A stretch of 21,361 nucleotides of DNA, from positions 1 to 21,361 of the forward strand of contig JBOGIQ010000069.1 of assembly GCA_050742535.1 (NCBI GenBank). Reading direction: 5' to 3'. Below the pieces are notes generated by a model that saw nothing but the letters and a program-made list of their open reading frames with translations, ran no database searches and was not told the DNA's origin. The translations under genes were made by a program, and so were the position numbers. Below are positions 1 to 7,258 of this stretch, in pieces. Positions within the stretch are counted from its first letter, which is position 1. Each line of letters starts with the position of its first letter. This DNA comes from Gp6-AA40 sp050742535 (lineage in GTDB: Bacteria > Acidobacteriota > Vicinamibacteria > Vicinamibacterales > UBA2999).

Positions 1-105
1 CTTGAGAGCGTAGAGCCACCACCACGTCGATTCACAGGCTTGCCAAAGAATTCACCGTGACCGGCTGACCTTCAACGGTGCGCGTCTTAAGGACGGAGCA
101 CGCTG

Positions 106-536
106 ATGCGGAGCATTGTTTACAGTCCTTGGACTGTTCCTGGTGATGGAGAGTGCCCACGCGGAATGCGTAGGGTTCGACATCTGTACCCGTTTCAAAC
201 ATTCCGGATCGGTGTTTGTCGCCGACGTCCGTGACATCGCCAGGGTGAAAACCGTCGCCGGTTCATGGAACAACTTCTGCAGTAGACAAGGGCCGTCTGA
301 TCTGGACTCGTGAGCACCCGGACGTCCGAGTCACGCTGCGGCGAACGTCAGGTGCAACTTCCGTTGTCTCGACGAATCGTCAGGGCGTCTTCCTATTCGA
401 TTGGGTGCGTCCAGGCGATTACTACGTCAGCGTGGAAAACCAGCGAGGGTATCCGCGACTGCGGCAGCGAGTGGTCGTGGGTACAGGTCAGAGTTGTCTC
501 AGTCTTCCGCTGTTCGAAATACCGGTTCGCCGGTAG
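106..536 (+). pseudogene. Decayed exported protein with carboxypeptidase-regulatory-like C-terminus
   Basis: No single frame is open, but three pieces line up. An ATG at 106 sits 7 bases after a GGAG (95-98). The frame starting near 116 then reads a signal-peptide-like stretch (VLGLFLVMESAHA) followed by ECVGFDICTRF and SGSVFVADV, which resembles the Cys-rich start of exported acidobacterial proteins (C-x-C ... VFVGxV). From about 249 to the TAG at 534-536 a third frame reads VTLRRTSGATSVVSTNRQGV, then FLFDWVRPGDYYVSVENQRG and a tail with a single Cys, which is typical of a carboxypeptidase-regulatory-like beta-sandwich. Two frame changes (between 106 and 125, and between about 249 and 320) are needed to join them. 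The product would also be short (about 140 residues) for this kind of protein, so part of the middle may be lost. I infer a pseudogene; sequencing error at both points is the alternative. Confidence 0.55.
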
Positions 537-547
537 CGCACGGCTAC

Positions 548-988
548 CTAGAAGCGGACCAAGACAAGCACGCCGTTTCGATCCTTCCCAAGGAACGGAG
601 AGAATGCGAGCCTTGATGTCTGCCCGGGCGATACATAGGGGAGCCTCCCGCCCTCATGAGCACGATCGACCAACGCTCCGACAAGGGCACCGACACCCGA
701 AAGCAGCAAAGGGGCTCCCACTTTCGCTGAAGGGAGGACGTAGCCCTCTCCAGAGCCGGCGATTGCCAGGATACTCAGCGCCGCGCCGGCCCCTACGGCT
801 GCTCCGATCAAAGCGCCATTAGCGAGGCCGTCCTTCTCGTGTACTGTGCTGACTTGGGACCGCGCGAAGTTCTGGTTGTGTCGTAGCGCTTGGGACGATC
901 GGGCCATGGCCTGGGCTTCAGCGATCGCGGGCCACAACGCGATCGACACCGCCAGCCCAGTGAACCATCGTCGTGTTGAACTCGTCAT
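548..988 (-). CDS. Exported glycine-rich protein (YVSPGQTSR ... VRF tail)
   Basis: A 146-residue protein with an N-terminal signal peptide (residues 1-26, ending AEAQA). A charged stretch follows, then a glycine/alanine-rich hydrophobic segment (GALIGAAVGAGAALSILAIA, about 57-76) and a second one (LLLSGVGALVGALVDRAHEG) resembling glycine-zipper membrane segments. It ends with YVSPGQTSRLAFSPFLGKDR and GVLVLVRF, a tail I recognise from many small exported acidobacterial proteins of unknown function. The start ATG (complement of 986-988) has an AGGTGA-type ribosome site upstream. It stands alone on the minus strand, divergent from the lipoprotein gene at 1078. The role is unknown; the glycine zipper suggests an envelope or membrane-associated location, which is inference. 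Confidence 0.8.
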   Translation of the reverse strand: MTSSTRRWFTGLAVSIALWPAIAEAQAMARSSQALRHNQNFARSQVSTVHEKDGLANGALIGAAVGAGAALSILAIAGSGEGYVLPSAKVGAPLLLSGVGALVGALVDRAHEGGRLPYVSPGQTSRLAFSPFLGKDRNGVLVLVRF

Positions 989-1077
989 GGCTCTCTCACC
1001 TCATCTCTCTGCGTAATCAATGCGTGGAATCAGAGGCAAGTGGCTCATGATCTGAATGGACCTGGTGGAGCACCCGA

Positions 1078-1668
1078 TTGAAACGGAAATCCCTGCGTCC
1101 AAGCGCTAGCGCAATCGCGGCAATGGTGGTGTCCCTTGCCGCGTGTAGTGCCAGATCGCCGCGGCCGGCCGAATCCGAGCTCGCTCCGGCCGTTCCGCGG
1201 CAGGTTCACGCTGAAATCCGCGATTCGTCCGTGGACGCGCTTCCGGATTACCGCATCCTGGTCACGCCAGACCTCGTCCTTGCCGTCGTCGACGTCAGCG
1301 CGGATGACATCGTCTTCCGGCTGCGACATCGGCCGGGGTCATTTGAATCGGCAATCACGAGGTTCACCATCGATCTCGACATTGATCAGAATGCGTCCAC
1401 GGGCTCAGACGGCATCGAGTACCACGTCTTCGTTTTTCCGGCCGGTGGAAAGGGCGCGGACGTGGCACGGACGACGAGTACGAGCTACGCCGTTGTCGGG
1501 ACGGTTCCAGTGAGCTTCGTCGAGGAGGGTTGCGACGTCGCGATACCGCGATCGCTCCTGAAGGACGAGAATGGTCGCTTCGATTTCCGGGTGCGCGTCT
1601 ACGCGCAACCGGCATTGCCGCTCGTTCTGGATGTGCTGCCGGATAACGGGCTGGTGCGAATCCAATGA
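1078..1668 (+). CDS. Lipoprotein of unknown function
   Basis: A 196-residue protein starting at TTG (1078), chosen because GGTGGAG lies 8 bases upstream and no ATG is available before the signal peptide. The N-terminus is basic (KRKSLRPS), followed by a hydrophobic stretch and a lipobox LAAC (about residues 20-23), so the mature protein should be lipid-anchored. The body is beta-rich, with an acidic segment (TIDLDIDQNASTGSDGIEY) of the kind seen in calcium-binding or DOMON/CBM9-like beta-sandwiches, then FVFPAGGKGADV and a hydrophobic C-terminus. I do not recognise the family. It precedes another exported protein gene (1718) by 49 bases and may be co-transcribed with it. Confidence 0.7.
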   Translation: MKRKSLRPSASAIAAMVVSLAACSARSPRPAESELAPAVPRQVHAEIRDSSVDALPDYRILVTPDLVLAVVDVSADDIVFRLRHRPGSFESAITRFTIDLDIDQNASTGSDGIEYHVFVFPAGGKGADVARTTSTSYAVVGTVPVSFVEEGCDVAIPRSLLKDENGRFDFRVRVYAQPALPLVLDVLPDNGLVRIQ

Positions 1669-1717
1669 TGGTGATGGCTGGCCAGATCCGCCTGGATTGG
1701 CGCACACTGAATAGCCA

Positions 1718-2230
1718 ATGAAACGGTTGCTGACGCTCGCCGGGATTCCGCTGCTCTCGATCGCCTCGGCGACCGCGGCGTCTGCGCAGGCGCAGCCGCC
1801 GGCCGCATGCCGCGCGGCCATCGACGAGCGGTTGCCGGGCTGGCAGTTGTCCCCGCCGCCCGCCGATCTCGCCCAGATGGCGAAGCAGAAGAAATTCTCG
1901 ACCAACGTCGTTCAATCGGACTTCGACGACAACGGAACGCGCGATACGGCCGTTCTGGTCGTCATGCCCGGAACGGGCGACCTCCATCCGCGCCAGCGCA
2001 TCGCCGTCTGCCTGTCACAGGCCGGCAAGATCAATCTTCATGTGATCAGCGACCCGTACTGCGGCGACGGGATCAGCGTGGCCCCGAAGGGCACTCGCGC
2101 ATGGGACTTCACGACCGAGAAGCGGGTGACCTACTGGACCAACGGCGTGTCTGCCTATTGCTACGAGAAGGCGGGCGGGACGTATCTCTTCAGAGACGGG
2201 AAGTTCGTCCTGATTGTCGACAGCGACTGA
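1718..2230 (+). CDS. Exported protein of unknown function
   Basis: A 170-residue protein with a clear signal peptide (MKRLLTLAGIPLLSIASATA, cleavage probably after ASAQA). The mature part has four Cys residues (AACRAA, AVCLSQ, DPYCGDG, AYCYEK) that could form two disulphides outside the cytoplasm. The stretch VVQSDFDDNGTRDTAVLVVM is an EF-hand-like acidic loop followed by a beta strand, as in FG-GAP/VCBS-type exported proteins where 'D-D-N/D-G' precedes 'D.AVL'. No enzyme motif is visible. The stop is 3 bases before the GNAT start at 2234, so this gene probably heads or belongs to the same transcript. Confidence 0.75.
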   Translation: MKRLLTLAGIPLLSIASATAASAQAQPPAACRAAIDERLPGWQLSPPPADLAQMAKQKKFSTNVVQSDFDDNGTRDTAVLVVMPGTGDLHPRQRIAVCLSQAGKINLHVISDPYCGDGISVAPKGTRAWDFTTEKRVTYWTNGVSAYCYEKAGGTYLFRDGKFVLIVDSD

Positions 2231-2233
2231 CGT

Positions 2234-2662
2234 ATGACCTTCGTCCTCCGCACGACTGACGTCGTTGATGACGGCCTGCGCGCGGCGATTGCGGGCCCGC
2301 TCATCGCCTACAACGAAGCGAAGACGGGGCGGAACGATTACCGGCCGCTGATCATCGCCATCGACGACGCGGAAGGCCGCGTGATCGGTGGGCTGTGGGG
2401 ACGCACGGTCTACGACTGGCTGTTCGTCGAGCTGCTGGTCGTGCCGGACGCGCTGCGCGGGCGCGGGCTCGGGACCGAGCTGATGAAGCGCGCCGAGGAC
2501 GAAGCGCTGAAGCGCGGGTGTCACAGCGCCTGGCTCGACACCTTCGAGTTCCAGGCGCGCGGGTTTTACGAACGTCTCGGCTACAGTTGCTTTGGTGAAT
2601 TGCGTGACTATCCACCCGGCCACGCTCGATATTTCATGAAGAAAACCCTCAAACAGAACTGA
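2234..2662 (+). CDS. GNAT family N-acetyltransferase
   Basis: A 142-residue protein of typical GNAT length. The acetyl-CoA binding motif A is plain: strand LFVELLVVPDALRGRGLGTE has the V-x-P-x-x-R-G-x-G-(L/I)-G pattern (R-G-R-G-L-G, about residues 76-81), followed by a helix (LMKRAEDEALKRGCHSAWLD). Motif B follows as FQARGFYERLGYSCFGEL (FYERLGY, near residue 112), the usual C-terminal acetyltransferase signature. The family moves an acetyl group from acetyl-CoA to an amine; the acceptor cannot be told from sequence. It lies 3 bases after the exported protein gene and 3 bases before the LysE-type exporter, implying translation from one mRNA. Confidence 0.9.
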   Translation: MTFVLRTTDVVDDGLRAAIAGPLIAYNEAKTGRNDYRPLIIAIDDAEGRVIGGLWGRTVYDWLFVELLVVPDALRGRGLGTELMKRAEDEALKRGCHSAWLDTFEFQARGFYERLGYSCFGELRDYPPGHARYFMKKTLKQN

Positions 2663-2665
2663 TTT

Positions 2666-3292
2666 ATGTTTGGCACAGAACATCTGGCGTTGTTCATCGT
2701 CAGCGGATTCCTGCTGAACATCACCCCCGGCCAGGACACGCTCTACATCGTTGGCCGCACGGTCTCGCAGGGCCGCCGCGCGGGCGTGCTGTCGGTCCTC
2801 GGCATCTCCTCCGGCTGCGTCGTCCACACGATTGCGGCAGCGTACGGGCTGGCGGCGATTCTTGCGGCGTCGGCAAATGCGTACGTCGTAATCAAATTCG
2901 CCGGCGCGGCGTACCTGGCGTATCTGGGCGTTCGAATGATGCTCTCCGGACCCGTCGCCGGCGACGCTCCATCGACATTCGGCCGGGATTCGGCCTGGTC
3001 GATCTACCGTGCCGGACTGGTCAGCAACGTGCTGAATCCGAAGGTGGCGCTGTTCTTCCTCGCGTTCCTGCCGCAGTTCGTGACTCCCAACGCGGAATCG
3101 CGCGTGCTCGCGTTCCTGTTTCTCGGCGCCGTCTTCATCTTCAACGGCACGCTGTGGTGCTTCTTTCTCGTGTGGGCCGCGTCCGCGGTGAAAGAACGCC
3201 TGCGCGGCACGCCCTCGTCCGGTCTGCTGCTGAAACGGGCCGTCGGAGCAATGTTCGTCGGTCTCGGCGTGAGGCTCGCGGTTTCGAAATGA
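2666..3292 (+). CDS. LysE/RhtB family amino-acid exporter
   Basis: A 208-residue membrane protein of normal LysE/RhtB length. The N-terminal helix is followed by NITPGQDTLYIVGRTVSQGR, matching the family signature N-x-x-PGP-x-x-x-x-V (here with PGQ), and G-x-x-x-G-I-x-x-G near residue 50 (VLSVLGISSGCVVHT). About six hydrophobic segments are visible, including AYLAYLGVRMML, the second-repeat start GLVSNVLNPKVALFFLAFLP (a strongly conserved family motif near residue 115) and the C-terminal helix. Members export amino acids or related small metabolites across the inner membrane; the substrate is unknown. Its TGA overlaps the next gene's ATG (ATGA at 3289-3292), indicating translational coupling. 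Confidence 0.92.
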   Translation: MFGTEHLALFIVSGFLLNITPGQDTLYIVGRTVSQGRRAGVLSVLGISSGCVVHTIAAAYGLAAILAASANAYVVIKFAGAAYLAYLGVRMMLSGPVAGDAPSTFGRDSAWSIYRAGLVSNVLNPKVALFFLAFLPQFVTPNAESRVLAFLFLGAVFIFNGTLWCFFLVWAASAVKERLRGTPSSGLLLKRAVGAMFVGLGVRLAVSK

Positions 3293-4014
3293 CTCGTGCG
3301 ATCTACCTGCTCGTAACTGCGCTCGGCCTGACCGTCGCGGTCGATGCGTTTCAGCGTGGTACCCAGCCAGCCTACCGTGTGCGCTTCGCGGGCGACGTCG
3401 ACCTGATGGGACTGGAGATTCGGTATCAGCTCACCGGGCCGTTCGGCGGTGTCCGGACTTTCGTCCGAACAGATCCTGCCGTCCGCGATTACGCGATCGA
3501 CACGAGCTATGAGGGTCGGAAGGCGCGGGCGCTGAAGGCCATTGTCTATCGGCCCGGATTCCGCTTCGTCTTGCTGGCGGAACCGGCACTCGAGGACAGT
3601 CGCGTCGAGGCGGCGCCCATCAACCTCGAGCCGTTGACCTCGATTCCGCTGTCGGGAAACATCGTCCTGGCGCGACCGGTGAATGGCCTCATGATCGAGG
3701 CTCGCTACCTTGCTCGCTGGGGGCATGAATTCTTTGGCATCGCCGACGGCTCCGTCGAGGCCTTTACCGTCGCGAAATCGACGATCGCGACCGATGGCAC
3801 GTTCACGCTCAACGTGCCGGATTTTGTGCGCGATCCTGTGCCGGCAGCGTACGCTCGCGACTTACTCGGAAGCCTGCAGTTGGTCGTTCGGGAATCGGCG
3901 TCAGGGAATATCCCGTACGGACTGGAGGACGTCCAACGTCGCGGACGTCCTGCCGAACTTGCCATCGCACCGCATTACCCGCAGGACCTGCAGCTCGTGG
4001 TTGTTCCTCGTTAA
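3289..4014 (+). CDS. Exported protein of unknown function
   Basis: A 241-residue protein. The start is taken as the ATG overlapping the LysE stop (ATGA); the frame is open further upstream but only inside the exporter gene. The N-terminus (MTRAIYLLVTALGLTVAVDA) is a signal peptide or anchor. The remainder is hydrophilic and beta-rich, with YRVRFAGDVDLMGLEIRYQL, then a long strand-rich region and a conserved-looking C-terminal segment ending LQLVVVPR. No catalytic motif or known domain is recognised. The ending in alternating hydrophobic residues would fit a beta-sandwich. It sits in the same compact run as GNAT, LysE and RidA genes. Confidence 0.75.
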   Translation: MTRAIYLLVTALGLTVAVDAFQRGTQPAYRVRFAGDVDLMGLEIRYQLTGPFGGVRTFVRTDPAVRDYAIDTSYEGRKARALKAIVYRPGFRFVLLAEPALEDSRVEAAPINLEPLTSIPLSGNIVLARPVNGLMIEARYLARWGHEFFGIADGSVEAFTVAKSTIATDGTFTLNVPDFVRDPVPAAYARDLLGSLQLVVRESASGNIPYGLEDVQRRGRPAELAIAPHYPQDLQLVVVPR

Positions 4015-4025
4015 CGGCGACACGC

Positions 4026-4409
4026 ATGAGACAGCTCATTTCCAGCGGCAGCCCGTACGAACCGAAGGTCGGAATCTCGCGCGCCGTGCGCGTGGGATCG
4101 TTCATCGCCGTGTCGGGGACGGCACCCTTGCGGGACGGGAAGACAGTCGGAGTAGGTGACCCCGCGGCGCAGGCCAGACGCTGCCTCGAGATCATCAGGG
4201 AAGCGCTCGAGCGCGCGGGGACGACGCTGGATCACGTTGTTCGGACGAGAACACTCCTGACCCGAATCGAGGACTGGCAGGCCGTGGCCGCGGTGCACGG
4301 GGAGTTCTTCGGCGCCATCCGTCCGGCGAACACGATCATGCAGGTGTCGCGATTCATCGATCCCGACTGGCTCGTCGAGTTCGAGGCCGATGCGGTCGTG
4401 AGCGACTGA
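4026..4409 (+). CDS. RidA family protein (YjgF/YER057c/UK114)
   Basis: A 127-residue protein of normal RidA length. It begins ISSGSPYEPKVGISRAVRVG and continues FIAVSGTAPLRDGK, the family's typical 'V-G-x-x-(I/V)-x-V-S-G' start. A helix (CLEIIREALERAGTTLDHVV) leads to RTRTLLTRIEDWQAVAAVHG and the ending VEFEADAVV, equivalent to the 'VEI-E-A-x-A' end of the family. The Arg before this last strand that binds the carboxylate in RidA is not in its usual place ('ANTIMQVSRFIDPDWLVEFEA'), so imine/enamine deaminase activity is uncertain and this may be a RidA-like subgroup. It lies 11 bases after the preceding gene and 12 bases before the VOC gene. Confidence 0.9.
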   Translation: MRQLISSGSPYEPKVGISRAVRVGSFIAVSGTAPLRDGKTVGVGDPAAQARRCLEIIREALERAGTTLDHVVRTRTLLTRIEDWQAVAAVHGEFFGAIRPANTIMQVSRFIDPDWLVEFEADAVVSD

Positions 4410-4421
4410 AGAGCTACGTCG

Positions 4422-4817
4422 ATGGCTGTTGCAACCTTCGGCCTCACGCACCTCGCGCTGGCGGTCAAGGATCCAGCGCGCGCGTTCGGCTTCTACCGTG
4501 ACGTCTTCGGCATGGTGGCTGTGTACAACAAGCCGGACTTCGTCCAGGCGCAGACACCTGGCTCGCGTGATGTGCTCGTGCTCGAGAGGTCGCGCCGCCG
4601 CACGGCCGGAACCGGCGGGGTAGCGCACTTCGGTTTTCGCCTGACCGATCCAGCCGATATCGATCGCGCCGCTGCGGCTGTCAGAGAAGCCGGAGGTACC
4701 GTCGTCGAGCAGGGGGAATTCGTGCCCGGCGAGCCCTATCTCTTCGCGCGCGACCTCGACGGATACATGCTCGAGATCTGGTACGAGCTTCCGACGAAGG
4801 TCGATCCGCCGAGCTAG
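4422..4817 (+). CDS. VOC family protein (glyoxalase/bleomycin-resistance fold)
   Basis: A 131-residue protein with two beta-alpha-beta-beta-beta modules. The first begins LTHLALAVKDPARAFGFYRD with the metal-ligand-position His (T-H-L) and the D-x-x-x-x-x-x-F-Y pattern, ending with DVLVLE. The second begins VAHFGFRLTDPADIDRAAAA with His at the equivalent position and ends FARDLDGYMLEIWYEL, with the D-x-D-G-x-x-x-E signature and its Glu ligand. The fold therefore has its usual His/Glu metal ligands (two His, one Glu visible). Reaction unknown; members include glyoxalases, dioxygenases and fosfomycin-type resistance proteins. It follows the RidA-like gene by 12 bases. Confidence 0.92.
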   Translation: MAVATFGLTHLALAVKDPARAFGFYRDVFGMVAVYNKPDFVQAQTPGSRDVLVLERSRRRTAGTGGVAHFGFRLTDPADIDRAAAAVREAGGTVVEQGEFVPGEPYLFARDLDGYMLEIWYELPTKVDPPS

Positions 4818-4863
4818 CTCCCCCTCGCACGCCTGTTGCATCCACCCACGGCGGAGGCGGGAA

Positions 4864-5313
4864 ATGATCAGGGCACTCTTTCGACTGATCCTGCTGGCGG
4901 TGCTCGTTGTCGGAATCGCGGCCTTCTTCTTTGGCTATCGCTGGGGTTCGGACGGCCCCGAACGTGTGGACATCTCCGACCGGCCGGCGGCCACGACCGG
5001 CGAACGCGACCCAATCGACACGACGCGGGCGCGCGAAGCTGGTGCTGAGGTTGGCGAGGCCGTCGCCGAGGGCGCGAACGAAGCGAAGCGGGTGGCTGAA
5101 GCAGGAGCGCTGACGGCAAAGATCAAGGCCAAGATGGCGCTCGACGACGGCGTCAAGGCGGCGAAGATCGACGTCGATACCGCCGGTTCGGTGGTCACGC
5201 TGTCCGGCCGCGTCGGCAGCGAGGCCGAACGCGCGAGGGCCGTTCAGCTGGCGCGTGAAACGGACGGCGTCACTTCGGTGGTGGACGAGCTTACGGTAGA
5301 AGCAAGGAGATAG
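4864..5313 (+). CDS. Membrane-anchored BON-domain protein
   Basis: A 149-residue protein. Residues 1-24 form a single N-terminal membrane helix (LFRLILLAVLVVGIAAFFFG). Residues about 30-75 are a charged, Ala/Glu-rich linker. Residues about 80-147 make a BON domain: ALTAKIKAKMALDDGVKAAK, then IDVDTAGSVVTLSGRVGSEA (the diagnostic V-x-L-x-G-x-V) and GVTSVVDELTV. BON domains are thought to bind phospholipid or peptidoglycan-linked surfaces in the periplasm (OsmY is the known example). GGAGG lies a few bases before the ATG. It is the last gene of the + run and is followed at once by a hairpin terminator at 5314-5331. Confidence 0.9.
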   Translation: MIRALFRLILLAVLVVGIAAFFFGYRWGSDGPERVDISDRPAATTGERDPIDTTRAREAGAEVGEAVAEGANEAKRVAEAGALTAKIKAKMALDDGVKAAKIDVDTAGSVVTLSGRVGSEAERARAVQLARETDGVTSVVDELTVEARR

Positions 5314-5331
5314 GGCGAGTTATCGCCTTTT
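5314..5331 (+). terminator. Rho-independent terminator after the BON gene
   Basis: Right after the TAG of the BON gene the sequence reads GGCGA-GTTA-TCGCC-TTTT: a perfect 5-base-pair GC-rich stem with a 4-base loop and a run of four T. It closes the + strand run that starts at 1078 or 1718. The TAA that ends the minus-strand HAF-repeat frame (5320-5322) lies in its loop, so that frame now ends in another gene's terminator. Confidence 0.65.
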
Positions 5332-6120
5332 CCCGTGGCACTGAAGGCTGCGGCCGTGTGCCGGCTTCGCGAGAAAACCCCGAGTTTGATCGCTTGTCCC
5401 CGGTAGCTCGTTGATGAAGTGCCCAACGATCAGACCAGTAGTTTGGCTGATCCCACTCACCCAAGTCATGAGAGCACCAGGGAAGTCGATCGTCGTGAAC
5501 TTTTTATCATCCTTGATAAAGCCGTGCACTCGCCGGTCGGCGTCAACGAAACGACCGACAATACGTCCGCACGCATCGATGCCGTGAGGTTCCGTCACCA
5601 CGGCGCCCGGGACGTCGAAGATCGTATAAGTGTTCCCGTCGTAGACGAAACCGTGCTCACGCAAGTCGCCATCGGCGAACCATCCCACGACATGGCCGGC
5701 ATCATTAATGCCATAAGCCAACGTGAAGCCAGGACTGAACGCCCCAGGGACGTCAAGCTGCGTAAATGTGCCGTCGCTGTGGCGGATGAAGCCATGGTTT
5801 CCCGGGGCGGGCGTGAGCACCAGATAGCTTCCGACAATCTCGCCTCGGGTGTTGATTGCTTGAGGCGTAAAGGAGAGGACGCCGGGTGGGGGCACTAAGA
5901 ACTCGACGGTGGCCCCATCCATCAGGTAAGAGGGGCCGTTCGCGTCCTGCGCCTTCCCCACGATCTGGCCGATGTCGTTGATGTCGTGAGCCCTGGTGCC
6001 ACCGATTGGGAGTTCGAAAATCGTGTATGCGGTACCGTCGAAGACGAATCCCGCAGAAAAGTCCCGGTCCGCGAGAAACGTTGTGCCGACGACATAGCCG
6101 GCGTCATTGAGTGTTTTATC
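5320..6120 (-). pseudogene. HAF-repeat exported protein, 5' end missing
   Basis: The minus-strand frame is open from 6120 down to the TAA at 5320-5322 (about 266 residues). It is built of repeated units of the kind GINDxGxVVG ... GFxxDGxxYTxFDVPGA, as in LNDAGYVVG, HDINDIGQIVG, YGINDAGHVVGWF, HGFVYDGNTYTIFDVPGA and HGFIKDDKKFTTIDFPGA. This is the HAF repeat of secreted proteins. The frame starts in mid-repeat directly after an in-frame TGA (complement of 6121-6123), with no ATG, GTG or TTG before 5961, no ribosome site and no signal peptide. The GTG at 5961 lies inside a repeat and is not a credible start. A different frame upstream has an ATG at 6170 (MKSVSGPPDV), so a frameshift is an alternative to truncation. 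Function is unknown. Confidence 0.65.
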
Positions 6121-6154
6121 TCATATGTATAGCTCCTGATAACATCCGGCGGGC

Positions 6155-7237
6155 CTGACACACTTTTCATCCGGCTACCACCAAGCGCGCGATCGGTTTC
6201 GCGCGGCCGCGTCGCGCCTTGGCTGGCAGCTGGACGCTCACCCGATCGACGCCGCCGGACCGCGCGGCGAGCAGCTGACGATCGACGTTGCCGCCTCGAG
6301 CGGCGATCCCGAGCGCGTGCTCGTCGTCTCGTCGGGCATGCACGGCGTCGAGGGGTTCTTCGGATCGGCAGTCCAGCTCGCGCTGCTCGACCGGTGGGCC
6401 GCCACCGGGCCGCCGCCCGTGAAGTGCGTGTTCCTTCACGCCCTCAACCCGTACGGCTTCGCGTGGATCCGGCGGGTTGACGAACACAACGTCGATCCAA
6501 ACCGGAACTTTCTCGTCGAGGACGAACGGTTCGAGGGCGCGCACGAACGCTACGCGCAGCTCGATCCATTCCTGAATCCGCAGTGGGGATCTTCGTTGTG
6601 GGAACCGTTCACGCTCAAGGCGCTGCCGCTCGTCCTCAGATACGGAGTGCCGACCCTGCGCCAGGCCATCGCGGAAGGGCAATACGACTATCCGCGCGGT
6701 TTGTTTTTCGGCGGCGCGGAACCGTCACAGATGCACCGGCTGCTGGACCAGCACTTCCCGCGTTGGCTGCAGGGCAGCAGAAGCGTCGTCCATCTCGACT
6801 TTCACAGCGGACTAGGCACACGCGGGACGTACAAGCTGCTGATCGACTACCCGCCGAGCGATCGCCAGCGGAGCCGGCTGGCCGGGTGGTTTGGTTCCGA
6901 TTCGTACCGGACGGCGGAGTCGAGCCGGATCGCGTACACGGCGAAAGGAGGATTCGGCCGCTGGTGCGTGTCGCGCCGCTTCGCCCCCGACTACCTGTTC
7001 GCCTACGCCGAATTCGGAACCTATTCGCCGATTCAGATGCTGGCCGGACTTCGCGCCGAGAATCAGGCGCACCACTGGGACACGCCCGATTCGCCGGCAA
7101 CGCGTCGTACGAAAGGACGGCTCAAAGAACTGTTCTGTCCTGCCGACGCGGAGTGGCGCGCGCAGGTCCTCGAGCGCAGTCTCGCAATCGTTCAGCGCAC
7201 GCTGCAGGAGCTCCCGCGATTACGATCAGACGGGTAA
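6155..7237 (+). CDS. DUF2817 family M14-like zinc peptidase/amidase, start codon unclear
   Basis: A protein of about 360 residues, full length for DUF2817. Homology begins at HFSSGYHQARDRFRAAASRL (6161), as in family N-termini. It continues with VVSSGMHGVEGFFGSAVQLA, holding the H-x-x-E zinc pair; NPYGFAWIRRVDEHNVDPNR, with the NP/N substrate-binding pattern; HLDFHSGLGTRG, with the third zinc His; and AEFGTYSPIQMLAGLRAENQ, with the catalytic-position Glu. These match carboxypeptidase-A-like (M14) enzymes. The frame opens after a TAA at 6140 and holds no ATG, GTG or TTG before GTG 6317, which would cut off about 50 conserved residues. CTG at 6155 is the only near-start and has no good ribosome site. 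So either a rare CTG start is used or the true start was lost at the junction with the HAF fragment. It leads the HIT-OsmC run. Confidence 0.75.
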   Translation: MTHFSSGYHQARDRFRAAASRLGWQLDAHPIDAAGPRGEQLTIDVAASSGDPERVLVVSSGMHGVEGFFGSAVQLALLDRWAATGPPPVKCVFLHALNPYGFAWIRRVDEHNVDPNRNFLVEDERFEGAHERYAQLDPFLNPQWGSSLWEPFTLKALPLVLRYGVPTLRQAIAEGQYDYPRGLFFGGAEPSQMHRLLDQHFPRWLQGSRSVVHLDFHSGLGTRGTYKLLIDYPPSDRQRSRLAGWFGSDSYRTAESSRIAYTAKGGFGRWCVSRRFAPDYLFAYAEFGTYSPIQMLAGLRAENQAHHWDTPDSPATRRTKGRLKELFCPADAEWRAQVLERSLAIVQRTLQELPRLRSDG

Positions 7238-7258
7238 GGCAGGAGGTCACAAGACGAT

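Noticed and set aside
2015..2827. 270-residue minus-strand frame
   Set aside because: It is antisense to the exported protein, GNAT and LysE genes, all of which have clear family motifs.
5961..5961. GTG 5961 as start of the HAF-repeat gene
   Set aside because: It lies inside a repeat unit (IVGKAQD), has no ribosome site or signal peptide, and the homology continues upstream to 6120.
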